From: Liquidambar formosana
Lineage: Eukaryota; Streptophyta; Magnoliopsida; Saxifragales; Altingiaceae
Direction: 5' to 3'
DNA length: 64,000 bases
Assembly (NCBI GenBank): GCA_039720395.1
Contig: CM077832.1
Span: 14,016,966-14,080,965, forward strand
This document shows positions 50,318 through 61,217 of the stretch, piece after piece (position 1 is the stretch's first letter; each line of letters opens with the position of its first letter). The notes under the pieces were generated by a model. The model was not told the DNA's origin and ran no database searches. It saw nothing but the letters and a program-made list of their open reading frames with translations. A program made the translations under genes and the position numbers.

Positions 50318-53004
50318 TCACTCCTTCCCCGAGTTCACCGCTATTGGATCAGCAACTTCAGACACTTGGGCCGGAGTGGCGGAGGCAGGAGGGGCCGCCG
50401 GAGCCTGAGGAGGATCAGGGACTGCTTTTGAGGAGTTCTCCGTTGTGGTGGCGGTTTGTTCCTCGTTGACAGTAGCCGGAGTCTCATCAGAGATGCCAAC
50501 GACTCCCTCGGTTTCAGTGTTGGCATTAACCTGGGACATGACCTCGGGTTCATTCTCCCCGGGCACGTCCTCACTTGCAACCTCCACGTAGACCTCCCCG
50601 ACATCACTTCCCTCGGGGTCATAGTCCGGGGGTACTTCCCTCCTCTCGAAAGGAATGTCAGCGATGCCAGGGAATTGGGCAGAGGCCAGCTCGACCAAGG
50701 TTTCCCACGCAAACTTGTAGGTAGCCTCGAGCTCACCAGTCAACTGCCCAACGAGAGATTCCTTCACACTCTTCCTCTCGTCGGCCACTGCCTTCTCGAC
50801 AGAAGCCTTCTCCCTCTCCAAGTCAGCCTCTAGGGCCCGTGCTTTCCTCGCGAGCTCCCGCTTTTCCCGAGCTAGCTCGTCCTGGTTCTCTTTCACTTTC
50901 TTTAGCTCGGCCTCCAGATCTGCGTAGTCCTTCCTTGTGAACTCGAGTTTGCTGATGGCGCTCTCCGCGGTGGACTGGTGAGTTTTGCACTCAGACTTCC
51001 ATTTCTCGATTTCAGACATAGCGGCAGAGCAGTTCTTCTATGATTCTTGCAACTTTTCCTCGAGCTCACTCTGGACCTTGGCGACCTCAATCTCCGTTTT
51101 ATTATCCTCTTCGGCCAGGAGGTTGCCAGCTAACAGGATCTGTTAGCAGCCCTGCGAAGACCAAATCGAGTTAAAGACAAGAATTAAAGCTTTGAAGGGT
51201 TACAAAAGTCAGCATGCTATGCACGCCAATACATACTCTGTACAGGCTGGTGAACCAAAAGCGAATTAGCTCGGGGGCGGATCTCCTCCTGAAATGCTCC
51301 ATGTCGGCGAGAAGCCTCATGGGATTGCCCAAGTGCTTAAAGTTGTAATCCATCGAGAAGGAGCTTGTAACAGCCCGGTCGGTGGGCACAGGGAACTGAG
51401 CATGTTAAACACAGGGAAATAATCAAGACACGTGTTAGAAATTCATCAAAAGGAAAAGAAGAAGAATTCATAAAGAACAGAGTCTCACCTCGGGGAATTG
51501 GGCGACTATCTCGGCCCTATTAGTAGGGCCTTCCCCAGCGGCGGAAGAAGCAAAGGAACCCCCCTGCCCGTACCTCAACACCGGGGGTTGCTGCTGGGGA
51601 GGCGCGGTCGAGGTGGGCCTCCTATTTTTTGGAGGTGGCACCGCGGGGGCTTTCCCCTTTCCAGTGACCTCGGGCACTTGGGACCTGCCCACGTCCTGCC
51701 CTTTCATGGCACTAGACATGAGCTTACCACTGTTGGGGTCAGTGGACCTTTTGCCAGCGTCCTGGCCTACGCCTCGAGCAGCAACAGCAACAGCTTGGCT
51801 GGACTTCTGCTGCTGCTGATTCTGTCGCTGTTGCTGCTGCTGCTGATTCTGCTGCTGTTGCTTCTGCACAGCAACCTTCTTTTCCTGGGCTTCCTTCTCC
51901 GCCGCTTTTCTCTCAGCAACCAGAGCCCTCAAATTCATACCAGAGTCCTTCTTGGCCCTCTGGTTACCGGAGTCTGTTCTTTGTCTCTTGGCGAGGGGGA
52001 GATTAGAGCCTCTCCTCTCCATGGCTTAGGAGACAGTCTCCTCCGAGCTGGAGCTCTCAATGACGAGGGGGGCGCGTCGACCCGTCTTGTCCAGGGCTCT
52101 GATTTCCTCAGCACCCTCTCCTTCAGGCCAGAGCCGGATCCCCTCTTCTTCCTCTCCCTCTTGCTCTCCTCTATCCACGTCTTCCTCCACCACGTGGGTC
52201 AGCTCGTCGTCAGGCTGCTCCCAATGGGGGTAACTTGCCTTCCCCCAAGTCTGGTACCTCGCGTGGTAGTTGAGCAAGACTTTAGCCGAACGGCAGCGCT
52301 GGCTGACTTGATATCCCAGCAATATCTGGATATCTTCCTCGTTCAGTTTGTCAGCAGGCTCGTTGGCATGAGGAGCTGCTAGAAGAAAGCATGACATAAG
52401 TATCAGTATAAAGTCCAATATCTATCTCAAGGTCATATAAAACAGAAAAGAAGAGAAATGATCTCGCTGAGTTCTTACAGCTAGAGCCTCTCTCTCGGGG
52501 AATGATGGGAGCATCAGGGGGAAGAGTCCCATCCACAGGCCCGTACACGAAGACCACAATGTCGTGAGCTCCTGGGTTGGAGTCTGGGATGTGAGTAACA
52601 AAAGGTTTCTTCCTGGGCTTGAGGGAGAGATAAATGTCGGGTTTGTTTTTTAGGGCGCAGATTTTGTAGTGGTGGAGTATCTCCCGCACTCCAACAGAAG
52701 TCCCTAGTATCTGGTTAAGGACATAAACCCCCAAGATGATCCTGAAGGAGTTCAGCCCTAACTGAGTCGGGACTATACCACAGTAGAGGAGGAAGTCGTT
52801 GAGGAGGTCAGGGAAGGGGACCCAAACTCCACCCTCCATGAATGCAGTAATAGGGACGGGGAGGCCATTCTTGGCATCTGATCTATAGATGTCCTCCCCG
52901 GGCTCAGCAAAGCGGAAGCCAAACTTCCCATCTTCAAAGCCGTACAAGGCTTTAAACTCTGCTATCCTCGCAAGGTTGTCCCTAATGTCATAAAAGGAAC
53001 ACAT
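50318..53004 (-). pseudogene. Antisense, spliced gene of the Tat retrotransposon (four exons, two nonsense codons)
   Basis: Minus-strand exons 53004-52479, 52378-51489, 51395-51237 and 51139-50318 have GT-AG borders, agree in phase and total exactly 799 codons. Exon 1 (MCSFYDIRDNLARIAEFKAL, NGLPVPITAFMEGGVWVPFP, LGLNSFRIILGVYVL) resembles the plant 'putative transposon/gag-like' antisense proteins of Tat elements. Exon 2 has an acidic stretch and a Gln-rich segment (KQQQQNQQQQQQRQ). Exon 3 gives a LIRFWFTSLYR motif. Exon 4 is a long coiled coil (EKRELARKARALEADLEREK) with a Pro/Ala/Glu-rich end. In-frame stops lie at 52028-52026 (just before GCC-ATG) and near 51038. ATG at 53004 directly follows a CAG acceptor-like site, so an additional upstream exon is possible. 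The function is unknown. Confidence 0.75.
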
Positions 53005-53973
53005 CTGCCAAGTTGAAAGGGGAAGGTTAAATCCAAGGATAACTCAACCTAGGCCCATATGCCCCAACCTAAAATTTCAAGGTCAAGTCCTGACAGGTAT
53101 GTTATTCCTGCTTTGATAGGTCCTAAAATTTTTCTAAGTGTCAGCTCGGGGAATACTAAACTCGTTGTTGGGAAAAGACAAAAGAAGAGACCAGTGACCT
53201 CTTTCTCAAAATTTACCTCGAGATGAAGTTTTTCAAACCCTAAAAGGCGGGAAAATTGGTATCTTGGTGATTCGCCCCAAAAAACCAGAGGAAAACCCTA
53301 GGATTGCAAGGCAAACCCCAAGAACGTCGCCAATAACCACAAAGAGAGAAAATAGACCGAACAAACCTAAGAATGAAGATCAAATAAAAGTTATACCTTT
53401 GCAAAGATCAAACGGTGGTCAGAAAGGTGTTTTCTTCGGAGAAATTGTACGGCACGGTGCCACGAAACTCCAAGGAATCACTCTTGTAAAAGTAGAGGGA
53501 ACAGGAACAGTACCGACGAAGAATAGTGCTGGAGAAACGATTCACAAAGGCAAGGAACGAGAGCAGAATGGATCTTCTCCCACAAGCGAACAGCGTAAAC
53601 AGTGGATTCCGGTGGAAAATACGGTGTTTTCTTGGTGAAAACAGAGAACAGAAAGCAGAGACGGTAGAGAGAGAAAGCAGAGAATAGAAAGCAGAGAGAA
53701 AGAGCAGAGAATAGAGAGTAGAGAGAGAGAATGTAGGAGATAAAGTGAGCAGTGATTTGCTTCCCTCCAAAGACATAATGCTTCTGGAGCATTAAATGCA
53801 AATCGTACGGTTCCAAGGCACATAACATCAGCACCTTGGAATACGGAAAGGCTTAACCGCCTTCTGCCAGCTAAGCCTTAGACTGCCAAACGGCATAGGG
53901 GCACAGAGAAAAAACTCAGCAAAATAAAATTATGACAAGTCCCAACTCGGGAATGTCATAATTTGGGGCAAAT
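53005..53973. other. Region between the antisense gene and 3' LTR, with polypurine tract
   Basis: This is the probable leader/promoter side of the antisense gene, with a GA-rich run of AGAGAGAAAGCAGAGAATAG words near 53640-53730. The polypurine tract TTTGGGGCAAAT lies just before the 3' LTR at about 53962-53973. Frames on both strands here are low-complexity and unconvincing. Confidence 0.6.
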
Positions 53974-54677
53974 TGTGTGAAAATATCTCTGAACCGAGGT
54001 TGCAGCTCAGGATGGAAGGTTCAGGCCTGAAACACTGACACGTGGCAAAGACTATTCAACCAGGCTAACCACAATGCACGTGATTCACCTCCCACGATCC
54101 AGCTCAGGTCAAGGAGTTAAATCACGTCATTTGGCACGTAGCTAATACCACACGGTAGGACCTACTGCAAATTACGTGATCCCCCCAGCTCGAGACCTGA
54201 CTTTCATCTCGGGACACCTGTCCTATGACTCACACTATAATCCAAATCCTACTATAGTCCAAAACTGTCACAGCAGCTGTAATTCCTGACATAGCGGTTA
54301 CTAGAAACCATAGTTCCATGACCAACCATGATTAACAAACCATAGTCAGACGGTTATAGGTAAACCATGGTCAGATTTGACCTAACCAAGGCAGTTACCT
54401 GACCTCACATGGTCAGTCCGTATAGGTGGGTATAAAAAGAATACGATACAGCCTAATTTGGTAAGCTACAGTACCCTAATTTTCTGAGATTCATCTTCTT
54501 CCTTGCCTCATTCTCCCTAGTACAGCTTTCTGACTTAAGCTTTGGAGAGGGCACGGCCAAAACCCACCTTGGCCTATCCTCTGACCCATTTTTTCCAGGC
54601 TTGTGATTGCAGGTCCAGGCGAGGGAGCAAGCTCCATCATCGACACGTAGTTCGGGGAGCAGATTTTACCCCGCACA
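53974..54677 (+). repeat. 3' LTR of the Tat element
   Basis: This is 704 bp, the same length as the 5' LTR, with a TATA box at 54431. Compared with the 5' copy it has mainly C-to-T and G-to-A type differences. Confidence 0.95.
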
Positions 54678-55217
54678 GGGTTCTTCTTCAAAATCGAAGC
54701 CCTGTGATTCAGGTTTTGGTGGTTTTTCTCCATTCTGGCAAGCCTGTGAGTTGGATTTGTAAGAGCTCCAATAGATCTAACTCTTTTATCTCTTTTACCA
54801 GTCAACACACCCACAGATCCAGGTTCTCTCTCTCTGTCTTTCTCTCTCTCCATCATAAGCTTTGCCTTTCATTAATAATACTGACCACTATGGGACAACC
54901 TGTAAATCCATTGATGAGAAGGAAGAGTCTTTATTCTCAGCTAAAATAGAAGCAAACTCACCGTACCTACTTTTTTCTTTCCAAATCTAATGCTCATGGC
55001 CGAAGATGAAGAGAGAGCATTATGCTTACTTTTTCTTTCCAGATCTGATGTCTATGGCCAGATATGAAGAGAGAGACGTTTCGATGGTTTTTGGAGAAGT
55101 TGTTAGTGGTTTTCTTGCTGGCATCTTCTTCTTACCAACCTCAACCTGCTTACCCCACTGCTTAGCTTCAGCTTGTTTATCCTGTTTACCTTGCTACTCA
55201 GCCTTTTCATCCTCAGG

Positions 55218-55430
55218 CTACTCACCCTTCTCAGCCTCACCCGGCTCACCCTGCTCACCATGTTGTGTTATTTCATGTACTTGCATATCTATTAGCTGGT
55301 CAAGAACAGGGGTGTAATCTGCATGCAACTTCTCTATATCAGCATTTTTCTTTTCAAGTTCTTGCGTAGCTGCTTCCAATCTCCCAGAAACCACATCTAA
55401 TTGCATTTGCCTCTCATTTTTTTTTCTGCT
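55218..55430 (-). pseudogene. Coiled-coil protein fragment inside the Mutator-like element
   Basis: The minus frame reads MQLDVVSGRLEAATQELEKK, then NADIEKLHADYTPVLDQLID and a GEQGEPGEAEKGE tail ending in a stop. It is heptad-like and charged. It may be a captured exon or a relic of a transposon protein. No specific family is recognised. Confidence 0.4.
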
Positions 55431-55479
55431 TCTAAGACTTCAATTTTTTGCTTCAAGACTGAAATTAACTGTTTTAGGT

Positions 55480-56345
55480 AACAGTTACATATAACTATTG
55501 TAAGCGTTAAGCCTAACAATGGCCAATTTATTGAAAACTTTTTAAAATAATTACATGCATAATTTTATAAAACAAAACAAGCCTAACAATTACAACAGTT
55601 ATCTATCATATTACCATTAACATTCATGTAACTGTTACACATAACAGTTACAACAGTTACATATAACTGTTGTAAGTGTTATGCCTAACAGTGGCTAATT
55701 TATTGAAAACTTTTTAAAATAGTTACATGCATAATTTTACAAAATAAAATAAGTCCAACAGTTACAACAGTTATCTATCATGTTACCATTATGGTTCATG
55801 TAACTGTTTAGGTAATCATAATTGTTACATTAACATGTTAAATTCAATATTTTTCAAACAGTTACATGCATAATTTCGCAACACAAAATAAGCATAACTG
55901 TATCAACAGTTACATGAAAACTTAATAGTTAGATGAGTACAATTATAGTATAGTAAGTCTCATTTTTTCATAACAGTTACATGAGAAAAAACGACATTTC
56001 CAATTTTAAGCTTAACAGTTACATCAACATATTAAAATACAAGTAATTTTAAAACAGTTACATGCATAATTTCGCAACACAAAATAAACATAACAGTATC
56101 AACAGTTACATCAAGCAGGCAAGAGAAACTTAAAAACTAACAGTTACATGTAACTGTTGTAGAGTTCAAGTACATTCAACGTAATAGCCCCAAATATAAG
56201 CCTAACAGTTACATCAACACACTAAATCCAAGACTAATATACACTAATTTACAAAAAAATAAAATGAAATCCCATTACAGTAATAAGAAACATTACAATT
56301 ATACCAAAAAATAAAAAACTGATTTACAACAGTTACATTATAATG
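55480..56345. repeat. Array of AACAGTTACA motifs and two longer duplicated units
   Basis: More than a dozen AACAGTTACA(T) words occur within about 870 bp on both strands, including the palindrome ACAGTTACATGTAACTGT near 56141. A ~117-bp unit at 55516-55632 recurs at 55693-55808, and a ~50-bp unit at 55866-55915 recurs at 56056-56112. The CAGTTA core is the shape of a plant MYB-type site. It lies within the non-autonomous Mutator-like element. Confidence 0.8.
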
Positions 56346-56479
56346 GAATGAAACTAAGAGATTCGTATGCCCTTAATCAAAACCCTATAGAGAGTTATAT
56401 TCCTAAAATCAAAACCCTAGAAAGAGTTATATCCCCAAATTAAAAACCTATTACTCACTTTTTTTCACCATTTTCGCAG

Positions 56480-56630
56480 CTAGGGCTTCTTCACGTTTTC
56501 TTTGTCTACTTCACGCTTTATTTTTCTTCTTTACAGTGTTTTCTTTGTATTCTTTACGTTTTATTCTTCTTCTTTACAATGTTTTCTTCTTCTTCTTCAC
56601 GTTTTCTTTGTCTTCTTCATGTTTTAAACT
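56480..56630. repeat. Short imperfect tandem repeat of TTCTTCACGTTTTCTTTG
   Basis: Five or six imperfect units lie near the right end of the Mutator-like element. They are pyrimidine-rich and non-coding. Confidence 0.6.
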
Positions 56631-57367
56631 TGCAGAAACACTATATTTCTATAATGGAATTGTAGAGAATGGTTCAAATTGGTAGAAAATGGTGCGAATT
56701 AATTGAAGTTTGTAACGACTGGTATGAATTTAGTGCGATTGCATACTGGTGATCTTGAATGAAAGCCTGGAGAATGGTTCGGATTGGAGTGAATCTGTAG
56801 AGGCGTGAAATGGGTTGAGGTTGTGTCGATTAGAGTGAATGTATACAAAAGCGATTGAATTCCGTACAGGTGCTGAAGTGTTATTTCATTTATGAAGCAA
56901 GGGTAATGTCGTCTTTACAGGTTTAACTAAACTTAAGGCTTGATAAGTTTCTCCCATGGATTTGAAGCTTCACAAGTCCACTAAAGTGTACTTAGGTCCA
57001 ATCGCCCCATAAAAATATAAATAAATAAATGAAAAATCCAAAGGCTACGACTTTGACAGATGGACAAAGTGGAGGGGCCCAGTCGCTGCCCAACTGGCCT
57101 TTCATTAGCATCACTTTCTGAAAAGATGAACAAACAGCCATTTTGTAGAAGGGCATATAAGTAAATAAGCAAAACTTTTCTACGATCTAAAACTATCCAT
57201 GTTTCTCTTTTCATGGGGATTCTCAAAAAACAAAACTCAGAAATCCCATCATGCCCTCGTCATTATTCATCACATCTGCCCATATTCTCTGTAACCTTTT
57301 GGGGTGCTATGTTAGTGTATCCAAGTGATGTCATCGTATTTTCTGATTGGTCATTACATTTGTAATA

Positions 57368-57583
57368 GGGTTTTCTTAATACATGTCTTAGGGCATATAA
57401 TTACAATTAATATTTTAATTATTATATTAGAAATTATAAAAATGTATTGAAAATAGTAAAAGTTATTTGAAAAAATATGAAAATATTTGAAAAACTATGA
57501 AAACACATTTTTTTTATGAAATAATTGAATTATTAATTATAACTTAACAGATGCTCTTAGGACACACGTTAAGAAAACCTTTC
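57368..57583. mobile_element. MITE, best-preserved copy of the GGTTTTCTTAA family
   Basis: The left end is GGGTTTTCTTAATACATGTC and the right end reads GACACACGTTAAGAAAACC, so the termini form inverted repeats of about 30 bases with few mismatches. The interior is AT-rich with GTAAAAGTTATTTGAAAAA. Related, more decayed copies lie at 5300 and 21495. The target duplication is not clear. Confidence 0.65.
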
Positions 57584-58366
57584 GTAATAATACAAATGTC
57601 ACGTAAAATTACTAAAGTTACTATTAATGATCACTTACTATTTAGATATGGTACTTTCCAAAGAGTTTCAAAAATATCATTTAGAGTATGGTACCTTAGA
57701 ATCTTTCCAACATTTAAAATAACATTTAAACAGCAATAAAAGAATTAAACACTAAATCAGCAATTTGATATCTCAATCTCTCTCCTGTTTTTTCTTTTCC
57801 TTTTTATTTTGCCTTCTATTTGGTTCATGCCTTCTACCGAGGATAAAAAAAGAAGGAAAATAAAATGAAAATAAAAGAAAATGACAAAATCATATCAAGT
57901 CAAAATTATTCCAATTTTTCTTTTTCTTCCAATTTTTCATTGCAACCAAATATAGAAAAATAGAATCCTTTATTTATTTATTTTTTCTTGATAAAATTCA
58001 CAAACCAAATAGAGCCTTGGAGTTCATGTATGGCCTCCGTCTCTATATCCCTCATTTACACATAATATAATACCTTTTTTTTTTCCTTTTTTTCAGTACA
58101 ATCGGAGACGATTGAATCCTTAACATATTCTAATCCTATCATTTTTCTTTTCTTTTCTCGCATGATGTAGTTACGCCATTTTAAGTTTTTTGTACAGTGA
58201 AAAATCTGACAACCAAGTCTTCAGGAATAATACTCTTCTCTCATACAATACTCATGACTAAGAAAAATCTTAAAAATAACCATGACCAGGAATAACACTC
58301 TTCTCTCATTTTCCTCACCTGTTTTTGAAATCAAACTCTTCTCTCATATTCTTCTCTTTTCTTTTC

Positions 58367-58399
<33 letters not shown>

Positions 58400-58559
58400 T
58401 ATATATATAATTGTCTCTCATATTCTTCTAGAAAACTATCAAAACTGGATGACTCAACAATCTCCCTGTCAGTTGAGGATCCTCCAATCCTACATGTCAG
58501 CAGTAAAAGCAATAAAATTTTCAATCACCGCAATATCGTGGTCAACTTCTTCTAGCTTC
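57584..58559. other. Intergenic AT-rich stretch
   Basis: No gene is seen. It contains a T-run of more than 25 followed by an AT run near 58366-58410, and scattered pyrimidine-rich sequence. Confidence 0.5.
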
Positions 58560-58930
58560 CTCTTCTTCAGCATCACTAAATGTTGCATTCATGCTTTTCT
58601 TTTTACCCTTCCTACTGGTTGAACTTTTCTTCATGCATGGGGCTATCATTTGCTATGCGACCTAACTGATGACAATTGTAGCACTCAATACTATGGATAT
58701 TTTTCTGACTCTTACGTTGAGGCTTACTAGACAGAACAATTTTCTGCCCAAACTGCCTATACCTCTATGTTTATCTTGAGTCTCTTGTGAACCCAAATAT
58801 GGGTCAAAGCCTACCTTCTTCGTGGGAGAAGTTTTTGTGCTGTACCAATTCTCGCTAAATGCGGCCAAAATTCTTTAACATTAGAGCTCATTTGGCTTCC
58901 TTCTACCTCTGGTCAATTCACCATCAGATC
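58560..58930 (-). pseudogene. Decayed Copia-like gag fragment with zinc-knuckle relic
   Basis: On the minus strand one frame reads KPQRKSQKNIHSIECYNCHQ then LGRIANDSP. This is a CX2CX4HX4C gag zinc knuckle in which H and the last C are replaced by R and S. Upstream there is a shifted frame. No LTR or pol is recognisable nearby. Confidence 0.55.
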
Positions 58931-59006
58931 AGCTTGGCAAACTAATACACACCAACTAGTTGAAAGTAAAATGTCTAACATAACAATTTAGCATTCACAG
59001 GCAATC

Positions 59007-59400
59007 AAGAAACATGCTTTCATCCTCTGGCTTGTTCTCCAAGACCGTTTCACTGCACAAAGCAATAGTGCATTATTTAGCAATGGTACCGAAGACCGTG
59101 ACCATCTCTTCTTTCAATGCCCATTCACTGCTGAAGTATGGGGGAATACTCTCATTCAACGCCAGCCCCGTTATTGGCTTAATGAACTTCTCTGGGCTAT
59201 ATCGGCGAAAGGAAATCGATTACTGCCACTATCAAGAGGCTCTCCCGGGAAGCTATCATATACCATCTATGGCGTGGAAAAAATCATCGCATCCATCACA
59301 ATGTTTTTAGGACTACAAATGCCATTGTTTCAGATATTGTTTTTTCCGTTAGATTCAACGTGCTTGGCTGTTCTAAAGTATTAAACAATGATCGACATAG
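59007..59400 (+). pseudogene. LINE reverse-transcriptase C-terminal (zf-RVT) fragment
   Basis: The frame reads KKHAFILWLVLQDRFTAQSN, then EDRDHLFFQCPFTAEVWG. This is the conserved zinc-binding tail of plant LINE reverse transcriptases, with the first two cysteines lost. It goes on to weakly matching SYTIYGVEKIIAS residues and ends in stops near 59380. Only this 3' piece is present. Confidence 0.75.
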
Positions 59401-61217
59401 GCAATTTTTTTAACACTCTTTTTCTTTAATAAAATACTTGCTCACCCAAAAAATAAAAAATAAAATTTACACTTCGACTTTCTTTTCTTTGGTGATGTCT
59501 CCTTGATTCTGCTTTCTGAATTTGCTTTGATACTCATCATTTGAGGGTTGATTTATAAATGAACAAATATTTCCTTGGTAATTCAATATGACCTGCTATG
59601 TTTATATAGCTCATGGAAGTCATATTATGGGGGAAGGTTTGATGAAGTCTCCAAGACACGAGATGCGGGAGTTGCCCAAGAAGATAGGTTGGCAAAAGGT
59701 GATTGCAAGCAAATGGAAGCCGATGTAATGATTCTGCCTCAGGCTGCAGTGTCTGCCAGGGAAAAGTCCTTCGCAATGGATCAAATGGACAAAAAATAAT
59801 TCTGCATCTTTTAAGTATTAATGCAATTGAAGAGGGGGGCTTGTGCACATCGTCCTCATCCAGGAATTTATGTAGTAAGGAATGAAGTTTTTCAGTGGGA
59901 ATACTTTGGCACATTTATTGGAGAGCCATGTAGTTGCTTGTTAGGTGCTTCAAGATGTATTAGAGGGTGTAAAAACACTTGTATATCTGTGTTTTCATAT
60001 ACATATGTGTGTGTGTGTGTGTGTGTGTGCTGTGTTTGATGCTTATGAGTTTGATTTTGCAATAGAATATTATTATTTTTTTGAACTAGCTCATTGCAAA
60101 TGGTTTCGAATTTAAATGTGTCAACAGAACAAAGAAATTACTCGCAGAATATCTGCATGCAACAGAACAAAGAAATCTCATATTTCAGTTTGCTGCCTCT
60201 TTTCTTGTAATTATGAAGCCACAGTTGTCATAATTTTTTGAATGAAATGATTTTTATCGCAGCAAACAGAGCATACATGCAAAAACAATAGAGAGGTCAG
60301 AGCCACACCGAATAGCACTCCATTTTGTCATTCACCATGTTTAAAGGATGCATCCTTTACTGCAGAGAGATCGAAAACTAATCCCTAAAATTATCATACC
60401 ACGAGGCTAAAATGTAGACTACAATACCTTTTTGTCTATCTTCTTTGTTTCCCTTTTCTTGTTGTTTCCCTCCTTTTTGGGGAATATATAGGAGGCCACG
60501 AGTCAAAAAGTAACAAAAATACCGAAACATTGTGGAATGATTTCTCCACGTCATATTAGCCATAATGGGGTCACACAGAGGGCTTATTCATGTCAATCTT
60601 AACAAAATCTGTTCATTACATGGATTAGGCATGACGTGCAATCTCCAAATCAATATCCTATTGGCCTGGAATGGCCTGGAATGGCAGATCGGAATGAGGA
60701 AATGAAACATAGAAGACATTATATCCACACCCCGAGCCCCATCCAAAAAAAAAAAAAAAAAAATCCCAAAAGAAGAAACAGAATAATAAATAAACACAGA
60801 GCAAGATCCAGCACATCCACTGAATCCCCACCACAGTGTAACATGCATTTCATTCACCACATAAACATATCAAATTTCGAATTTGTGTCTAGAGTCCACT
60901 AGGATTATATATCTCCGGGACTCCCACCTTCAATATTACAAGGTTGCTCTAATTTCAGATGCTACGAATATTGTGTCACCCCTCAGATCGTACTTATTCA
61001 AGTTATTCAACATTTCTTCGCATGGAAGCAGAATGAATCTACAGGCAGTATGTGTGCGTGTAAATGCTAGATTAACTACAGGCTAGATGTAAAAAATTTA
61101 CATTATTGAACAGCACAGCACAACAAATTTTAAAATAAAAAACAAAGGAAAAAAAGAAAGAAAAATAAAAAAAATCGCACAAATTCAGCAAAGAGGCGGT
61201 TAGACTTAAAGCCTAAC
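59401..61217. other. Intergenic stretch and HACL 3' flank
   Basis: There is a GT run at about 60005-60029 and an A18 run near 60747. A 74-codon plus frame at 59575-59799 has no recognisable family. The part just below 61218 is the presumed 3' UTR of the minus-strand HACL gene. No other gene is seen. Confidence 0.5.

Larger units (their letters stand above)
43045..54677 (+). mobile_element. Ty3/gypsy LTR retrotransposon, Tat lineage, 11,633 bp
   Basis: Two LTRs of 704 bp each (TGTGTG...CGCACA) are flanked by the 5-bp duplication GGGTT (43040-43044 and 54678-54682). The internal order is primer-binding site, gag, protease, reverse transcriptase, RNase H, a second (archaeal-type) RNase H, integrase, then a long antisense gene and a polypurine tract. 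The second RNase H and the extra antisense gene between integrase and 3' LTR are known traits of the Tat lineage. The sense genes carry about ten stops and two frameshifts, so this copy cannot replicate by itself. Confidence 0.95.
42831..57008. mobile_element. Non-autonomous Mutator-like element (~2.5 kb) split by the Tat retrotransposon
   Basis: The ends are diverged inverted repeats. The left begins GGGAAAATTAGCGTG and the right, reverse complemented, begins GGGGCGATTGGACCTAAG. Both share GAAACTTAT(A/C)AAGCCTTAAG about 30-60 bases in. The flanks carry an identical 9-bp duplication ATAAAAATA (42822-42830 and 57009-57017), the length usual for Mutator-like elements. Removing the retrotransposon (43045-54677 plus one GGGTT) leaves 2,540 bp. 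The interior has no transposase, only a coiled-coil fragment and an array of AACAGTTACA motifs. Terminal repeat divergence makes the class probable rather than certain. Confidence 0.65.

Noticed and set aside
53408..53834. Overlapping frames on both strands rich in Leu/Ser/Phe
   Set aside because: They come from a purine-rich low-complexity tract next to the 3' LTR and have no domain signature.
55480..56345. Regularly repeated decamers suggesting a CRISPR-like array
   Set aside because: Spacing is irregular, motifs occur on both strands, and the DNA is plant nuclear; not a CRISPR array.
59575..59799. 74-codon plus-strand frame
   Set aside because: No recognisable family, no splice context and no neighbour support; treated as chance or decayed sequence.
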